Shown piece after piece: positions 33,601 through 40,884 of a stretch of 40,884 nt of DNA. The stretch is from Bacillota bacterium. Lineage in GTDB: Bacteria > Bacillota > Clostridia > Christensenellales > SZUA-584. The notes beneath the pieces are model-generated. The model had not been told where the DNA came from, ran no database searches, and saw nothing but the letters and a program-made list of their open reading frames with translations. Made by a program: the position numbers and the translations under genes. Location of the stretch: positions 1 through 40,884 of the forward strand of contig JAEWBO010000044.1 in assembly GCA_023391105.1 (NCBI GenBank), given 5' to 3'. Positions within the stretch are counted from its first letter, which is position 1. Each line of letters opens with the position of its first letter.

Positions 33601-34056
33601 TACCTATTTCATCAGGTACGTTCCCATTGCCGCCGTGATGAGCGGCAGCCACATTAGCGATGCGCCATGACCTGAAGAACAGGAAGCAAACAGATTTGCA
33701 CTTTATTTATTTCGGTCTGTGCTTGCCCTTGTTCCTAAGCGAGCGGAATCCTCCGGCTATCAATACCGGGTTGCCTCCGGTACGGCCATAACCATGCAAT
33801 GGGGTTAATGATACTCCCGTCCAGTCACAGCCCCGTATACGCGGGATCACGCAATGAGGGCGGCTCTGTGAGAACCACAGTTGGGGTGAGATTCCCGTGG
33901 AGCTAGTATGCAGCTAGCCGCCTGATGATTTCCCGTGATGCTCCGGGGTGTCGAGGACAAATTGGAGCGTTTGAATATACAGGACAGGCCCAAGACAGAT
34001 TTTTGAGGGATATATTCCCTTATATCTTCTCAATCATAAAAGCTCTGCGGCCTGTC
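33601..34056. other. GC-rich structured non-coding segment
   Basis: About 450 bp without a credible ORF, richer in GC than its flanks and dense in inverted repeats. These are TACCT/AGGTA (33601-33618), TGCCGC/GCGGCA (33628-33647), a long imperfect stem joining 33677-33694 to 33716-33735, TACCGG/CCGGTA (about 33765-33782), CTGTG/CACAG (about 33866-33880), and GACAGGCC/GGCCTGTC (33983-33990 with 34049-34056). I infer a structured RNA or a DNA processing site (oriT-like). HEARO/omega-RNA-like identity was considered, but I cannot confirm it. Confidence 0.5.
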
Positions 34057-34103
34057 TTTACATATCCAGAGAGGATGTGAATATTCACAGGGAGGCCGAA
34101 CCA

Positions 34104-34472
34104 ATGACAAGACCCATTTTGCGCGGCGAAATTTACCGCGCCGATTTAAACCCCATTGTGGGCAGTGAACAGGGCGGCATTCGCCCGGTTCTCGTAATTC
34201 AAAACGACATCGGCAACAAGCACAGTCCCACCGTAATCGTTGCGGCAATCACCAGCAAAGACAAACCCTGTTTACCTACACACATACTCCTTGCGGGCTT
34301 ACAGACCCTTGGACGTAATTCCATCGCGCTATTGGAGCAAATCAGGACAATAGATAAGTGTCGGCTTATTGAATACATCGGCAGTGTAGGCGCAGAAACG
34401 ATGAAGGCGGTTGATACGGCGTTGACAGTGAGCGTGGGCATAAGGAGCGAGACGTTTCCGAAGATCAAGTAA
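34104..34472 (+). CDS. MazF/PemK-family endoribonuclease toxin
   Basis: This 122-aa protein has the MazF/PemK fold signs: RGEIYRADLNPIVGSEQGGIRPVLVIQND at the N-terminus, VIVAAITSK in the middle and LLEQIRTIDKCRL near residue 80. It would cleave mRNA at short sequences. I chose the ATG at 34104 because AGGGAGG is upstream; the frame from 34077 has no site. No antitoxin of AbrB/CopG type is next to it. PemK-like genes without a partner are common in clostridial ICEs. Confidence 0.88.
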   Translation: MTRPILRGEIYRADLNPIVGSEQGGIRPVLVIQNDIGNKHSPTVIVAAITSKDKPCLPTHILLAGLQTLGRNSIALLEQIRTIDKCRLIEYIGSVGAETMKAVDTALTVSVGIRSETFPKIK

Positions 34473-34582
34473 CAAAACCTAGCTTTAAACGGTGAGGGAA
34501 TAAGTACGACATACTGTATTAACTGAAGGTTTGCACCTTTGCTTGTTATATTGAGGTTTTTTTATAATTGAGGAGGCTTAAT

Positions 34583-34768
34583 ATGACTACCGAAAATAAG
34601 CTAAACATTAAGGTCATTACAAATGTACCTTCCCCAAAGGCATTGTATGATTTTCGGGAAAAATTAGTTGAAATTCAAAACAAATTAAGCCTTATTAATG
34701 AATGTTCAGAGGCGAAGCGAGGTGACACAAAACATGCCTTTGATAAGTTCAGAATGCCAGAAATATGA
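34583..34768 (+). CDS. Small protein (61 aa) upstream of recombinase
   Basis: This 61-aa charged, helical protein has GAGGAGG 8 nt before the ATG. It overlaps the recombinase start by 35 bp in another frame, so the two are translationally coupled. No family recognised. Its place suggests an accessory or directionality role for the recombinase, or a leader; it is unlikely to be the antitoxin for the MazF gene, since it follows rather than precedes it and is 110 bp away. Confidence 0.65.
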   Translation: MTTENKLNIKVITNVPSPKALYDFREKLVEIQNKLSLINECSEAKRGDTKHAFDKFRMPEI

Positions 34769-36266
34769 TATAAGATATGTGGCAAATTACCTTAGAAAAT
34801 CACGTGCTGAGAGTTTGGAAGATTTAGAAAAGCACAGAATGGTTCTTAACGAGTTGTGCCAAAAACGTGGATATAAATATGTTGAGTTTCTGGAAATAGG
34901 AACTTCTGATAGTTTAGAATTGCGTCCTAAAATGTCTAAACTATTGAAGGAGATCGAAGATGACACATACGATGCAGTATGTGTTATTGATTACGATAGA
35001 CTCAGCCGCGGTGATATGGGTGATCAGGATAGGATTGCAAAAACATTCAGGAAATCTGAAACCTTAATAGTAACGCCCGATAAAATCTACGATCTTAACG
35101 ATGATATTGATGATGAAATGGTTGAATTTAAAGGCTTCATGGCGCGGCGCGAATATAAGATGATTACAAAGCGTTTACGGCAAGGAAAAAGAATTGGAGC
35201 GAAGCAAGGACAGTGGACGAACGGAACGCCTCCTTATCCATATGTTTATCAAAGATATATGGATAAGTATAATGAAAAAGGAATTGTAGTAGATGATGAA
35301 AAAATACCCATTTATCGAGAAATTATAAGACTTGCTTTATCTGGAATGGTTCCCAACAATATTGCCATTCACCTTAACAATAAAGGGATTCTGACCAATA
35401 GAGGTAATCATTGGAGTGGCGTGACCGTCCAAAGGCTTCTAGTTGATGAAACCCACTTAGGCAAGATAATAAGTAATAAGACTCAAGGAGACGCCCATAA
35501 GAATAAACGCCCAAATGCAAAAGTCTATAAGGTGTTACCGCGCTGTGAATGGACTATCGTGGAAAATTGCCATGAAGCAGTTAAAACGCAAGAAGAACAT
35601 GATGCAATTATTAAGATGATTAATTCAAGAACTCTAATACCTCATAAAAGTCGAAAGCAAATCCATGCTTTCACTGGACTAATCAAATGTGCAATTTGTG
35701 GTCATACTCAGACTTTTCAAAAACGAAGTGATGGCATTTTATCAATGAAATCATGCTGGTATATTAACAAGCATGGAAAAAGATGCAGTAACACAGGAAT
35801 CAAATTGAGTGTCATTGAAGAAATGGTATTAAAAGAAATTGGCCTTTATAGAGAACAAATATTATATGCAACCAATGTTCCTGAAGATGTTCCTACTGAA
35901 AACCTGCAGAAGGAAGAAATCCTCGAATCAGAAATGATGCTTAATAAAGTTAAAAGGGCGTTGGTGCGGCTTAATGATGCCTATGAGATGGGTGATTACA
36001 GCCATGATGAATGGATTGAAAGAAAAAAGAGACGCGAAGAAGAAATCTATGAATTAAAAAAGAGAATATATGGGTTGAAAAAGAAGGAAATCGAAAAAAA
36101 AGAAGTAACTAACGATGAACGATTAGAGAGACTTGAATCCTTTTTCGATTCTTTTTCTACATGTACAAGCAATTCAGAGCGAAACACTCTCTATAAGACT
36201 ATTATTGAAAGCATAATATGGCTTAGAGAGGGAGAAAATATTGAAATCAAAATTAACTTCTTATAG
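34734..36266 (+). CDS. Large serine recombinase (putative element integrase)
   Basis: This 510-aa protein has a resolvase-type catalytic domain (1-150) with nucleophile Ser23 (YLRKSR), YDRLSRG and KMITKRLRQGK, then the recombinase domain (about 165-270), a zinc ribbon (CAIC…CWYINKHGKRCSN, about 320-360) and a coiled coil (about 395-465). This is the layout of TndX/TnpX-type integrases. I chose the ATG at 34734 with GAGGTGA upstream over 34698. Lying at the chromosome side of the cargo, it probably integrates and excises the element; its att site should lie close by, perhaps in 36267-36490. Confidence 0.92.
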   Translation: MPLISSECQKYDIRYVANYLRKSRAESLEDLEKHRMVLNELCQKRGYKYVEFLEIGTSDSLELRPKMSKLLKEIEDDTYDAVCVIDYDRLSRGDMGDQDRIAKTFRKSETLIVTPDKIYDLNDDIDDEMVEFKGFMARREYKMITKRLRQGKRIGAKQGQWTNGTPPYPYVYQRYMDKYNEKGIVVDDEKIPIYREIIRLALSGMVPNNIAIHLNNKGILTNRGNHWSGVTVQRLLVDETHLGKIISNKTQGDAHKNKRPNAKVYKVLPRCEWTIVENCHEAVKTQEEHDAIIKMINSRTLIPHKSRKQIHAFTGLIKCAICGHTQTFQKRSDGILSMKSCWYINKHGKRCSNTGIKLSVIEEMVLKEIGLYREQILYATNVPEDVPTENLQKEEILESEMMLNKVKRALVRLNDAYEMGDYSHDEWIERKKRREEEIYELKKRIYGLKKKEIEKKEVTNDERLERLESFFDSFSTCTSNSERNTLYKTIIESIIWLREGENIEIKINFL

Positions 36267-36307
36267 AATTGGATTAAAAGTCTCTTTTAGAAGGGTGGTG
36301 ATGCCAT

Positions 36308-38340
36308 ATGACAAGCTCAACGAAAATACCCAATAGATTAATTAACGAATCCTCGCCGTATCTTCTTCAGCACGCTCGCAACCCCGTGGACTGGTACCCG
36401 TGGGGGAATGAAGCCTTTGAGAAGGCGCGCATGGAAGATAAACCTGTTTTCCTATCTATTGGGTATTCGTAGCTATGTATATTTAGCCGACATGCCATTG
36501 GTGTCATGTGATGGCGCACGAAAGCTTTGAAAGTGAGGAAGCGGCCGCGCTGCTTAATGTGCACTTTGTGCCCGTTAAGGTGGATAGGGAAGAGCGACCC
36601 GATATCGATACGGTTTACATGAACGTCTGCCAGACGATGACGGGCAGCGGCGGATGGCCGCTCACCATTATCATGACGCCGGACAAAAAGCCGTTTTACG
36701 CGGGCACATATTTTCCGCTGCATACAAAATACGGACGCATCGGTCTTGTCGAATTGCTTGCCAGAATCGGAGTGGCTTGGAAGCAAGAGCGTGAAACGCT
36801 CGTGAATCGCGGCGAGGAGATCGTGTCGCTTTTCAACCAATCAGAAGCAAAGGGAGAATCGGCTGAGATAAATGAGGTGCTGGAAAACGGCGCCAGTATT
36901 TTAAGTGACATGTTTGAGAGCCGCTTTGGCGGGTTTTCTCACGCGCCCAAGTTTCCCATGCCGCACTATCTGCTCTTTCTGCTGGAAGACTTCAAAGCCA
37001 ATGAAAGCAGACAATCGCTGGATATGGTCAAGGACACGCTGGTGCATATGTATCGCGGTGGTATTTACGACCATGCGGGCGGCGGCTTTTCGCGTTATTC
37101 AACAGATGGAAAATGGCTCGTGCCGCACTTTGAAAAGATGCTTTACGATAACGCACTGTTGCTTAATGCGTATGTGAAAACCTACGCCGCCACGGGTGAG
37201 GCGCTTTTCCGCTTCGTTGCGGAAAAGACAGCCGCTTATCTGATGCGCGATATGCAGACATCGCAGGGCGCATATGCTTCGGCGGAGGACGCGGATTCGG
37301 AAGGCGTGGAAGGAAAATTCTATGTCTGGGATTATGACGAGCTTAAAAATATGCTTTCCGGTGATGAACTGGCGCTATTGGAATCGCGCTACGGCGTGAA
37401 ACCCAAAGGCAATTTTGAAGGCAAGACAATACTGAACCGTATCGGCATGGAAGGCTTTGCGGATGAATCGGATGAAGCTGTTCTGCGTAAGCTTTACGAG
37501 CAGCGCAAAAGTCGCATCGCGCCGTTTAAAGACACCAAAATCTCAGCCGCATGGAACGGGCTGGCCATTGAAGCGATGGCAACAGCGGGGATGATGCTTG
37601 GGTGCGCTGAATACGTTGAAAGCGCCCAACAAGCCGCGGATTTTATCATCAAGACCATGATGAATGAAACAGGATTTGTTTGCGGCACATATATGGAAAG
37701 CCCGGGAGGACCTGCGTTTCTCGCGGATTACGCGAATATGGCGAACGCGCTGACAACGCTGTATATCGCCACACGAAAAACCGAATATATTCACAAGGCC
37801 AAATCGCTTGCATCGCAGATGATTAAGCTGTTCCGTGATAAAAATGGCTTTGCTATGACAACGGCCGATTCGGAAACGCTCTTCATGCTTCCTCGCGACG
37901 ACTATGACGGTGCAATTCCCTCGGGCAGCGCGAGCGCGGTCATGGCGCTTGTTAATCTGTATCACGTGACTGGAGAAGCAATTTGGCAGCAAGAAGCTGA
38001 CAGAGCAATAGCCGACATGCTGCCGATGGCTGCGGCGTCACCGCCGTCCCATGTGTATTTGCTTTCCGCCATGATGCGCCAAGATGTGCCGCACCGTCAA
38101 ATTGTGATATCCGCACCGGCAGAAAACGATGATGCCGCGTATGCTTATCAAACGCTTTTGCGCAGACATGACCCGTTCACCACGGTGATATGGTATGACG
38201 GAAGCGAAGAGATGGACGATGCTTTGCCGCATTTTGCGCAATACAAAACAGACGCGCCCTTTGCGGGATACGTCTGTCAGAATTTCACCTGTCAGCAGCC
38301 GGTTTATTCAGTGAAGGAGCTGCTCGATTCGGCAACTTGA
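36308..38340 (+). pseudogene. YyaL/DUF255 thioredoxin-domain protein, interrupted
   Basis: The 5' part (36308-36472) encodes the conserved start (NRLINESSPYLLQHARNPVDWYPWG…DKPVFLSIGYS) and then meets TAG. The rest continues in another frame from 36490 (TCHWCHVMAHESFE) to 38340, with the glycosidase-like alpha-toroid domain intact (HAPKFPMPH, GGIYDHAGGGFSRYS, WLVPHFEKMLYDNA). Removing 20 bp (36470-36489) restores one frame of about 670 codons. The CxxC active site directly abuts the insertion. The family (spermatogenesis-associated protein 20-like) is widespread and of poorly defined function. Confidence 0.9.
36470..36489. other. 20-bp insertion in yyaL-like gene
   Basis: The extra bases lie between TATTCG and ACATGCCATTGG. 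They are flanked by CG on both sides and contain a short inverted pair GCTA/TAGC. They shift the frame (20 is not a multiple of 3) and bring a TAG. Possible sources are a recombinase footprint, an attachment-site remnant or a residual scar of a lost element. Confidence 0.8.
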
Positions 38341-38388
38341 GATTCTATGTGAACTTGAAGAGATTGAGTTCATATGCAAAATGTTGTG

Positions 38389-38751
38389 CTAAACCAATCC
38401 ATGACGCTCGCGATATCGGCGGCAATTCTGACATGTGGACGGATCCTCGCGCTTTGCGCAAAGTGTATAATCGCCGCCCGATATTTTCAGCTTTCGCCCT
38501 TCCACGATGCTGCCCGCGATTTTCCGGCGCGCATCCATATAAAGCCGCTGAACCGTGGATCGGGCGACACCCATCTCTTCAGCGCAATGCGCCTGATCCA
38601 GATTGAGATGATCGATCAGCCGTATGGTCTCATATTCTTCCAGACTCATCACAACCGCCTCACCTTCGCTGCGGTTGCTGCTTGTGCAAGGGGAAAATGT
38701 GCTGCATGGGGGAAGGCTGCATATGAGCTTTTGTTTTCGGGGCCTTGGCAT
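38389..38751 (-). CDS. DUF134-family DNA-binding protein
   Basis: This 120-aa protein starts MPRPRK and carries the DUF134 helix-turn-helix pattern (MSLEEYETIRLIDHLNLDQAHCAEEMGVARSTVQRLYMDARRKIAGSIVEGRKLKISGGDY), plus C-terminal Cys pairs (CAK…CQNC) that may bind metal or Fe-S. GAGGAG precedes the ATG. It is divergent from the Mrp-type ATPase, a frequent pairing in anaerobes, and may regulate it. It converges with the yyaL-like gene. Confidence 0.9.
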   Translation of the reverse strand: MPRPRKQKLICSLPPCSTFSPCTSSNRSEGEAVVMSLEEYETIRLIDHLNLDQAHCAEEMGVARSTVQRLYMDARRKIAGSIVEGRKLKISGGDYTLCAKREDPSTCQNCRRYRERHGLV

Positions 38752-38817
38752 ACCGCTTATCTCCTCGATTTTTTTAATTAAGCATATTTTATAAGTAACG
38801 GTAATATTTTAACACAG

Positions 38818-38843
38818 CCGCGTTTAAACCTCAAACGCGTTTT
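38818..38843. promoter_or_regulatory. Inverted repeat between DUF134 and mrp genes
   Basis: CGCGTTT (38818-38824) and AAACGCG (38832-38838) form a perfect dyad with a 7-nt spacer followed by TTTTT. In a divergent promoter region it is more likely an operator (perhaps for the DUF134 protein) than a terminator, though it has terminator form on the + strand. Confidence 0.5.
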
Positions 38844-38880
38844 TGTTTCGTTTAAGTCTGGATGTTTTTTGCCGAATCAA

Positions 38881-38909
38881 TTGACAAAGAAGAGACAGAG
38901 GCATAAAAT
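38881..38909 (+). promoter_or_regulatory. SigA-type promoter of mrp
   Basis: Consensus TTGACA (38881-38886), a 17-bp spacer and TAAAAT (38904-38909), 38 bp before the start codon. Confidence 0.85.
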
Positions 38910-38947
38910 TTAATTGGCATATGACAATAATGGAGGAATTATCAACT

Positions 38948-39778
38948 ATGGCTGATTGCGGCAACTGCCCATCGAAGGGCGAATGTAATTCTCAAGGTTC
39001 CTGCGGGATCAAGAACAACCCATACAGCAACGTGAAGCGCGTCATCGGGGTGATGAGCGGCAAAGGCGGGGTGGGTAAGTCCACGATTTCCGTTTTGATT
39101 GCCAAGGAATTAAAAAGGCGCGGATTTAAGGTCGGAATTATGGATGCCGATATCACAGGCCCCAGCATTCCCCGTATGCTGGGTATAAAAGACGCCAGGG
39201 TCGAACAAAGCGAGCTTGGAATCATACCCGCACAGGCCGATGGAATATCCGTCATGTCCTTGAATCTGTTGTTAAGCGACGAAAGGCAGCCGGTAATCTG
39301 GCGCGGGCCGATAATCGCGGGAACTGTGAAGCAATTCTGGGAAGAGGTCTTTTGGGGTGAGCTAGATTACCTCATCATCGATTTGCCGCCGGGAACGGGT
39401 GATGTGGCATTGACGGTGATGCAGTCCATTCCGATCAGCGGCATGGTGATCGTGAGTGTGCCGCAGGATATGGTGTCTATGATCGTCGCCAAAGCCGTTA
39501 ACATGATCAGAACGATGAACATTTCTCTGATCGGCGTGGTGGAGAACATGAGTTACTTGACCTGTCCGGACTGCGGCAAGAAGATCGAGCTGTTCTCCGG
39601 CAAAAGAGGCGAGTTTGAAAAAGAGCTTGATGTGCAATTGCTTGGAGAACTGCCCATGCTGCCTGCCATTGCGGATATCACTGAATTGGGGCTCAAAGAA
39701 CAGGATGAGCAGACGAACAAAACGATCGCGGATATCGCCTCGCAGGTGATGGATGCGGTGAATAAAGATAATAAATAG
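38948..39778 (+). CDS. mrp: Mrp/NBP35-family Fe-S carrier P-loop ATPase
   Basis: This 276-aa protein has an N-terminal Cys-rich segment (CGNCPSKGEC…CG) resembling the Nbp35 Fe-S motif, a deviant Walker A (SGKGGVGKS, about residue 39-47), GIMDADITGPSIPRMLG, YLIIDLPPGTGD and a C-terminal CPDC pair. Members deliver Fe-S clusters to apoproteins in the cytoplasm. GGAGG lies 11 nt before ATG 38948; an upstream ATG at 38921 lacks a site. It has a consensus promoter and lies divergent from a DUF134 gene. Confidence 0.95.
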   Translation: MADCGNCPSKGECNSQGSCGIKNNPYSNVKRVIGVMSGKGGVGKSTISVLIAKELKRRGFKVGIMDADITGPSIPRMLGIKDARVEQSELGIIPAQADGISVMSLNLLLSDERQPVIWRGPIIAGTVKQFWEEVFWGELDYLIIDLPPGTGDVALTVMQSIPISGMVIVSVPQDMVSMIVAKAVNMIRTMNISLIGVVENMSYLTCPDCGKKIELFSGKRGEFEKELDVQLLGELPMLPAIADITELGLKEQDEQTNKTIADIASQVMDAVNKDNK

Positions 39779-39939
39779 AACGGATGCTGGATCCATTATA
39801 CTCTGAAAAAGAGCCTCTCCCGTTATCAGAGCATCACGAAATAATATATCGTTATTGTGTCTGTGTCATAGCGGATTTGGCTTTGACTTTCTCATCTGCG
39901 TGAATAGAGCGCATGCAGGCATTAACAAAAGCAGACGAG

Positions 39940-39965
39940 AAAAAGGCCCTGTTCAGAGCCTTTTC
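39940..39965 (-). terminator. Terminator of ferritin gene
   Basis: On the - strand AAAAGGC (39958-39964) and GCCTTTTT (39940-39947) form a stem ending in a T-run, 15 bp after the ferritin stop. The structure is nearly symmetric, so it may act in both directions. Confidence 0.75.
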
Positions 39966-39979
39966 AAACTGATTATGTT

Positions 39980-40489
39980 TTACAAGACGAGGGATGGCGG
40001 GGCATAGACGCGCCCGGCCAGCTCTTGGTCGAGCAAATAGAGCCCTTTGGAATCGCTGCCGAACAGATCGAATTTTCGTATCAGATCCGTGGCGTTTTTT
40101 TCTTCCTCGCCCTGTTCCTTCACGAACCAATCAAGAAACTGCATGGCACGAAAGTCCTTTTCCTCATATGCGGCGGCATAAATGTTGTTGATCGATGCGG
40201 TAACCATTTGCTCATGCTTCAGCGTTTCGGTTAGGGGCGTTTTAAGCTCGTCCTTTTTGAGCTCAGGCGCCGCTATGGCTGTCAGCTTAATCGTTTCGTC
40301 ATTGTTCAATAGATATGTGCGAATCAGCATGGCGTGATCACGTTCCTCTTGTGCCTGAACATAAAACCAATTCTCAAAGCCATTCAGTCCTTGATCGGCG
40401 TAATAGTCCGCGATATCAAGATAGAGATAAGCGGAATAAAGCTCCTTGTTGATCTGCTCGTTAAGCAGTGCTGATATTTTGCTGTTCAT
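39980..40489 (-). CDS. ftnA: Non-haem ferritin
   Basis: This 169-aa protein has the four-helix ferritin fold. Ferroxidase ligands match FtnA: Glu16, Glu49, His52, Glu93, Gln126 and Glu129. It oxidises and stores iron in a 24-mer shell in the cytoplasm. AAGGAGG lies 9-10 nt before the ATG. It is transcribed toward the mrp gene. With Mrp and the Rrf2 regulator it forms an iron and Fe-S neighbourhood. Length is normal. Confidence 0.95.
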   Translation of the reverse strand: MNSKISALLNEQINKELYSAYLYLDIADYYADQGLNGFENWFYVQAQEERDHAMLIRTYLLNNDETIKLTAIAAPELKKDELKTPLTETLKHEQMVTASINNIYAAAYEEKDFRAMQFLDWFVKEQGEEEKNATDLIRKFDLFGSDSKGLYLLDQELAGRVYAPPSLVL

Positions 40490-40672
40490 GTCATATTACC
40501 TCCTTTTTTTATTACTATACCATACTGCGGAAGATAGGATAGAACAAAAACAAAAATTAATAATTTTCATTGGTTATTTCATATCTAAATCGTATCACAG
40601 ATGCAGATACTTCGCATCATCATATTATGTACTGACTATAGCATCAAACAATAACAAATTAAATATGATCTA

Positions 40673-40702
40673 TTGAAATTCATATTAATCATATCATATA
40701 AT
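40673..40702 (+). promoter_or_regulatory. SigA-type promoter of rrf2-family gene
   Basis: TTGAAA (40673-40678), an 18-bp spacer and TATAAT (40697-40702), 32 bp before the start codon. The sequence after the -10 (TGAGGTTATTATATATATCAGG) is AT-rich and could hold a regulator site. The rest of the divergent region 40490-40672 shows no ORF. Confidence 0.75.
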
Positions 40703-40734
40703 GAGGTTATTATATATATCAGGATGGTGAAAAA

Positions 40735-40884
40735 ATGAAGATATCAACACGCGGGCGCTATGCGCTTCGTTTGATGATTGATCTGGCAATGGCGAATGCG
40801 GATGAGTTTGTGACAATAAAGAGCATCGCTGCCCGTCAGGAAATATCGGATAAGTATCTGGAACAGATTATCACAGTGCTGAGC
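40735..40884 (+). CDS. Rrf2-family regulator, 3'-truncated by window edge
   Basis: The first 50 residues are visible: MKISTRGRYALRLMIDLA, then the winged-helix start (VTIKSIAARQEISDKYLEQIITVL). This matches the Rrf2/IscR/CymR family. The Fe-S-binding Cys residues, if any, lie beyond the window, so whether it senses Fe-S clusters or cysteine cannot be told. AGGATGG precedes the ATG. In many clostridia such a gene heads a nifS/nifU operon. Confidence 0.93.
   Translation, partial: MKISTRGRYALRLMIDLAMANADEFVTIKSIAARQEISDKYLEQIITVLS

Noticed and set aside
1..40884. CRISPR array, tRNA or rRNA genes
   Set aside because: I saw no regularly spaced repeat units, no cloverleaf with a T-arm GTTCRA motif, and no rRNA-like stretches.

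Overview
The window looks like DNA from an anaerobic member of the Clostridia (Bacillota). Shine-Dalgarno sites are strong, TTG and GTG starts are common, small secreted proteins have Gram-positive signal peptides, and the conjugation genes are of the Tn1549/CTn type common in gut clostridia. The species cannot be named from this sequence. Three kinds of DNA are joined: a GC-rich conjugation module (1-16.7 kb), an AT-richer cargo block (16.8-34 kb), and chromosome-like housekeeping DNA after about 36.3 kb.

Conjugation module (1-16.7 kb, + strand): a 5'-truncated MOBP-type relaxase, a PcfB-like protein, an ArdC-like protein, two small conserved ORFs, VirD4 coupling protein, Maff2, VirB6-like, a small-protein fusion, PrgI, VirB4 and a CD1107-like NlpC/P60 hydrolase. 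The module is decaying. The ArdC-like protein and the gene at 7640 each have a 1-nt frameshift near the C-terminus. The NlpC/P60 gene has lost the codons for its catalytic His. Two insertions interrupt the operon. One is a block at about 5.22-6.8 kb carrying an antisense, frameshifted P1 (S58) peptidase gene. The other is a complete RIT (recombinase-in-trio) element at 11219-14713, with three overlapping tyrosine recombinase genes between inverted terminal repeats; its left repeat supplies the virB4 stop codon. The usual distal genes of such ICEs (for example topoisomerase and DUF4315/4366 genes) are absent.

Cargo block (16.8-34 kb): on the - strand is an ECF-like sigma factor, a membrane anti-sigma and a small secreted protein. 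On the + strand are a small secreted protein, two paralogous lipoproteins flanking an OmpR/histidine-kinase pair, and an export operon. The operon has two ABC-2-like membrane proteins, a BcrA/NatA-like ATPase, a strongly degenerate LolD-like ATPase, a secreted single-pass CARDB-like protein and a MacB/FtsX-like permease. A small sigma-region-4 protein and an unrecognised protein follow. This reads as an envelope-sensing, secreted-peptide or peptide-defence locus and is the best candidate for an undescribed system. Two related leader RNAs with the same promoter box (18.66 kb and 32.12 kb) bracket it. At 32.5 kb is a clear c-di-GMP-I (GEMM) riboswitch whose downstream gene is reduced to a 13-codon ORF.

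Element end and chromosome (33-40.9 kb): a mobile-element sigma-like protein, a GC-rich structured non-coding stretch, a MazF/PemK toxin, a 61-aa protein and a large serine recombinase, probably the integrase of the element. Next is a YyaL-type thioredoxin-domain gene broken by a 20-bp insertion exactly before its TCHWCH active-site codons. Then come a DUF134 regulator divergent from an Mrp/NBP35 ATPase, ferritin, and the start of an Rrf2-family regulator, which is an iron and Fe-S themed neighbourhood.
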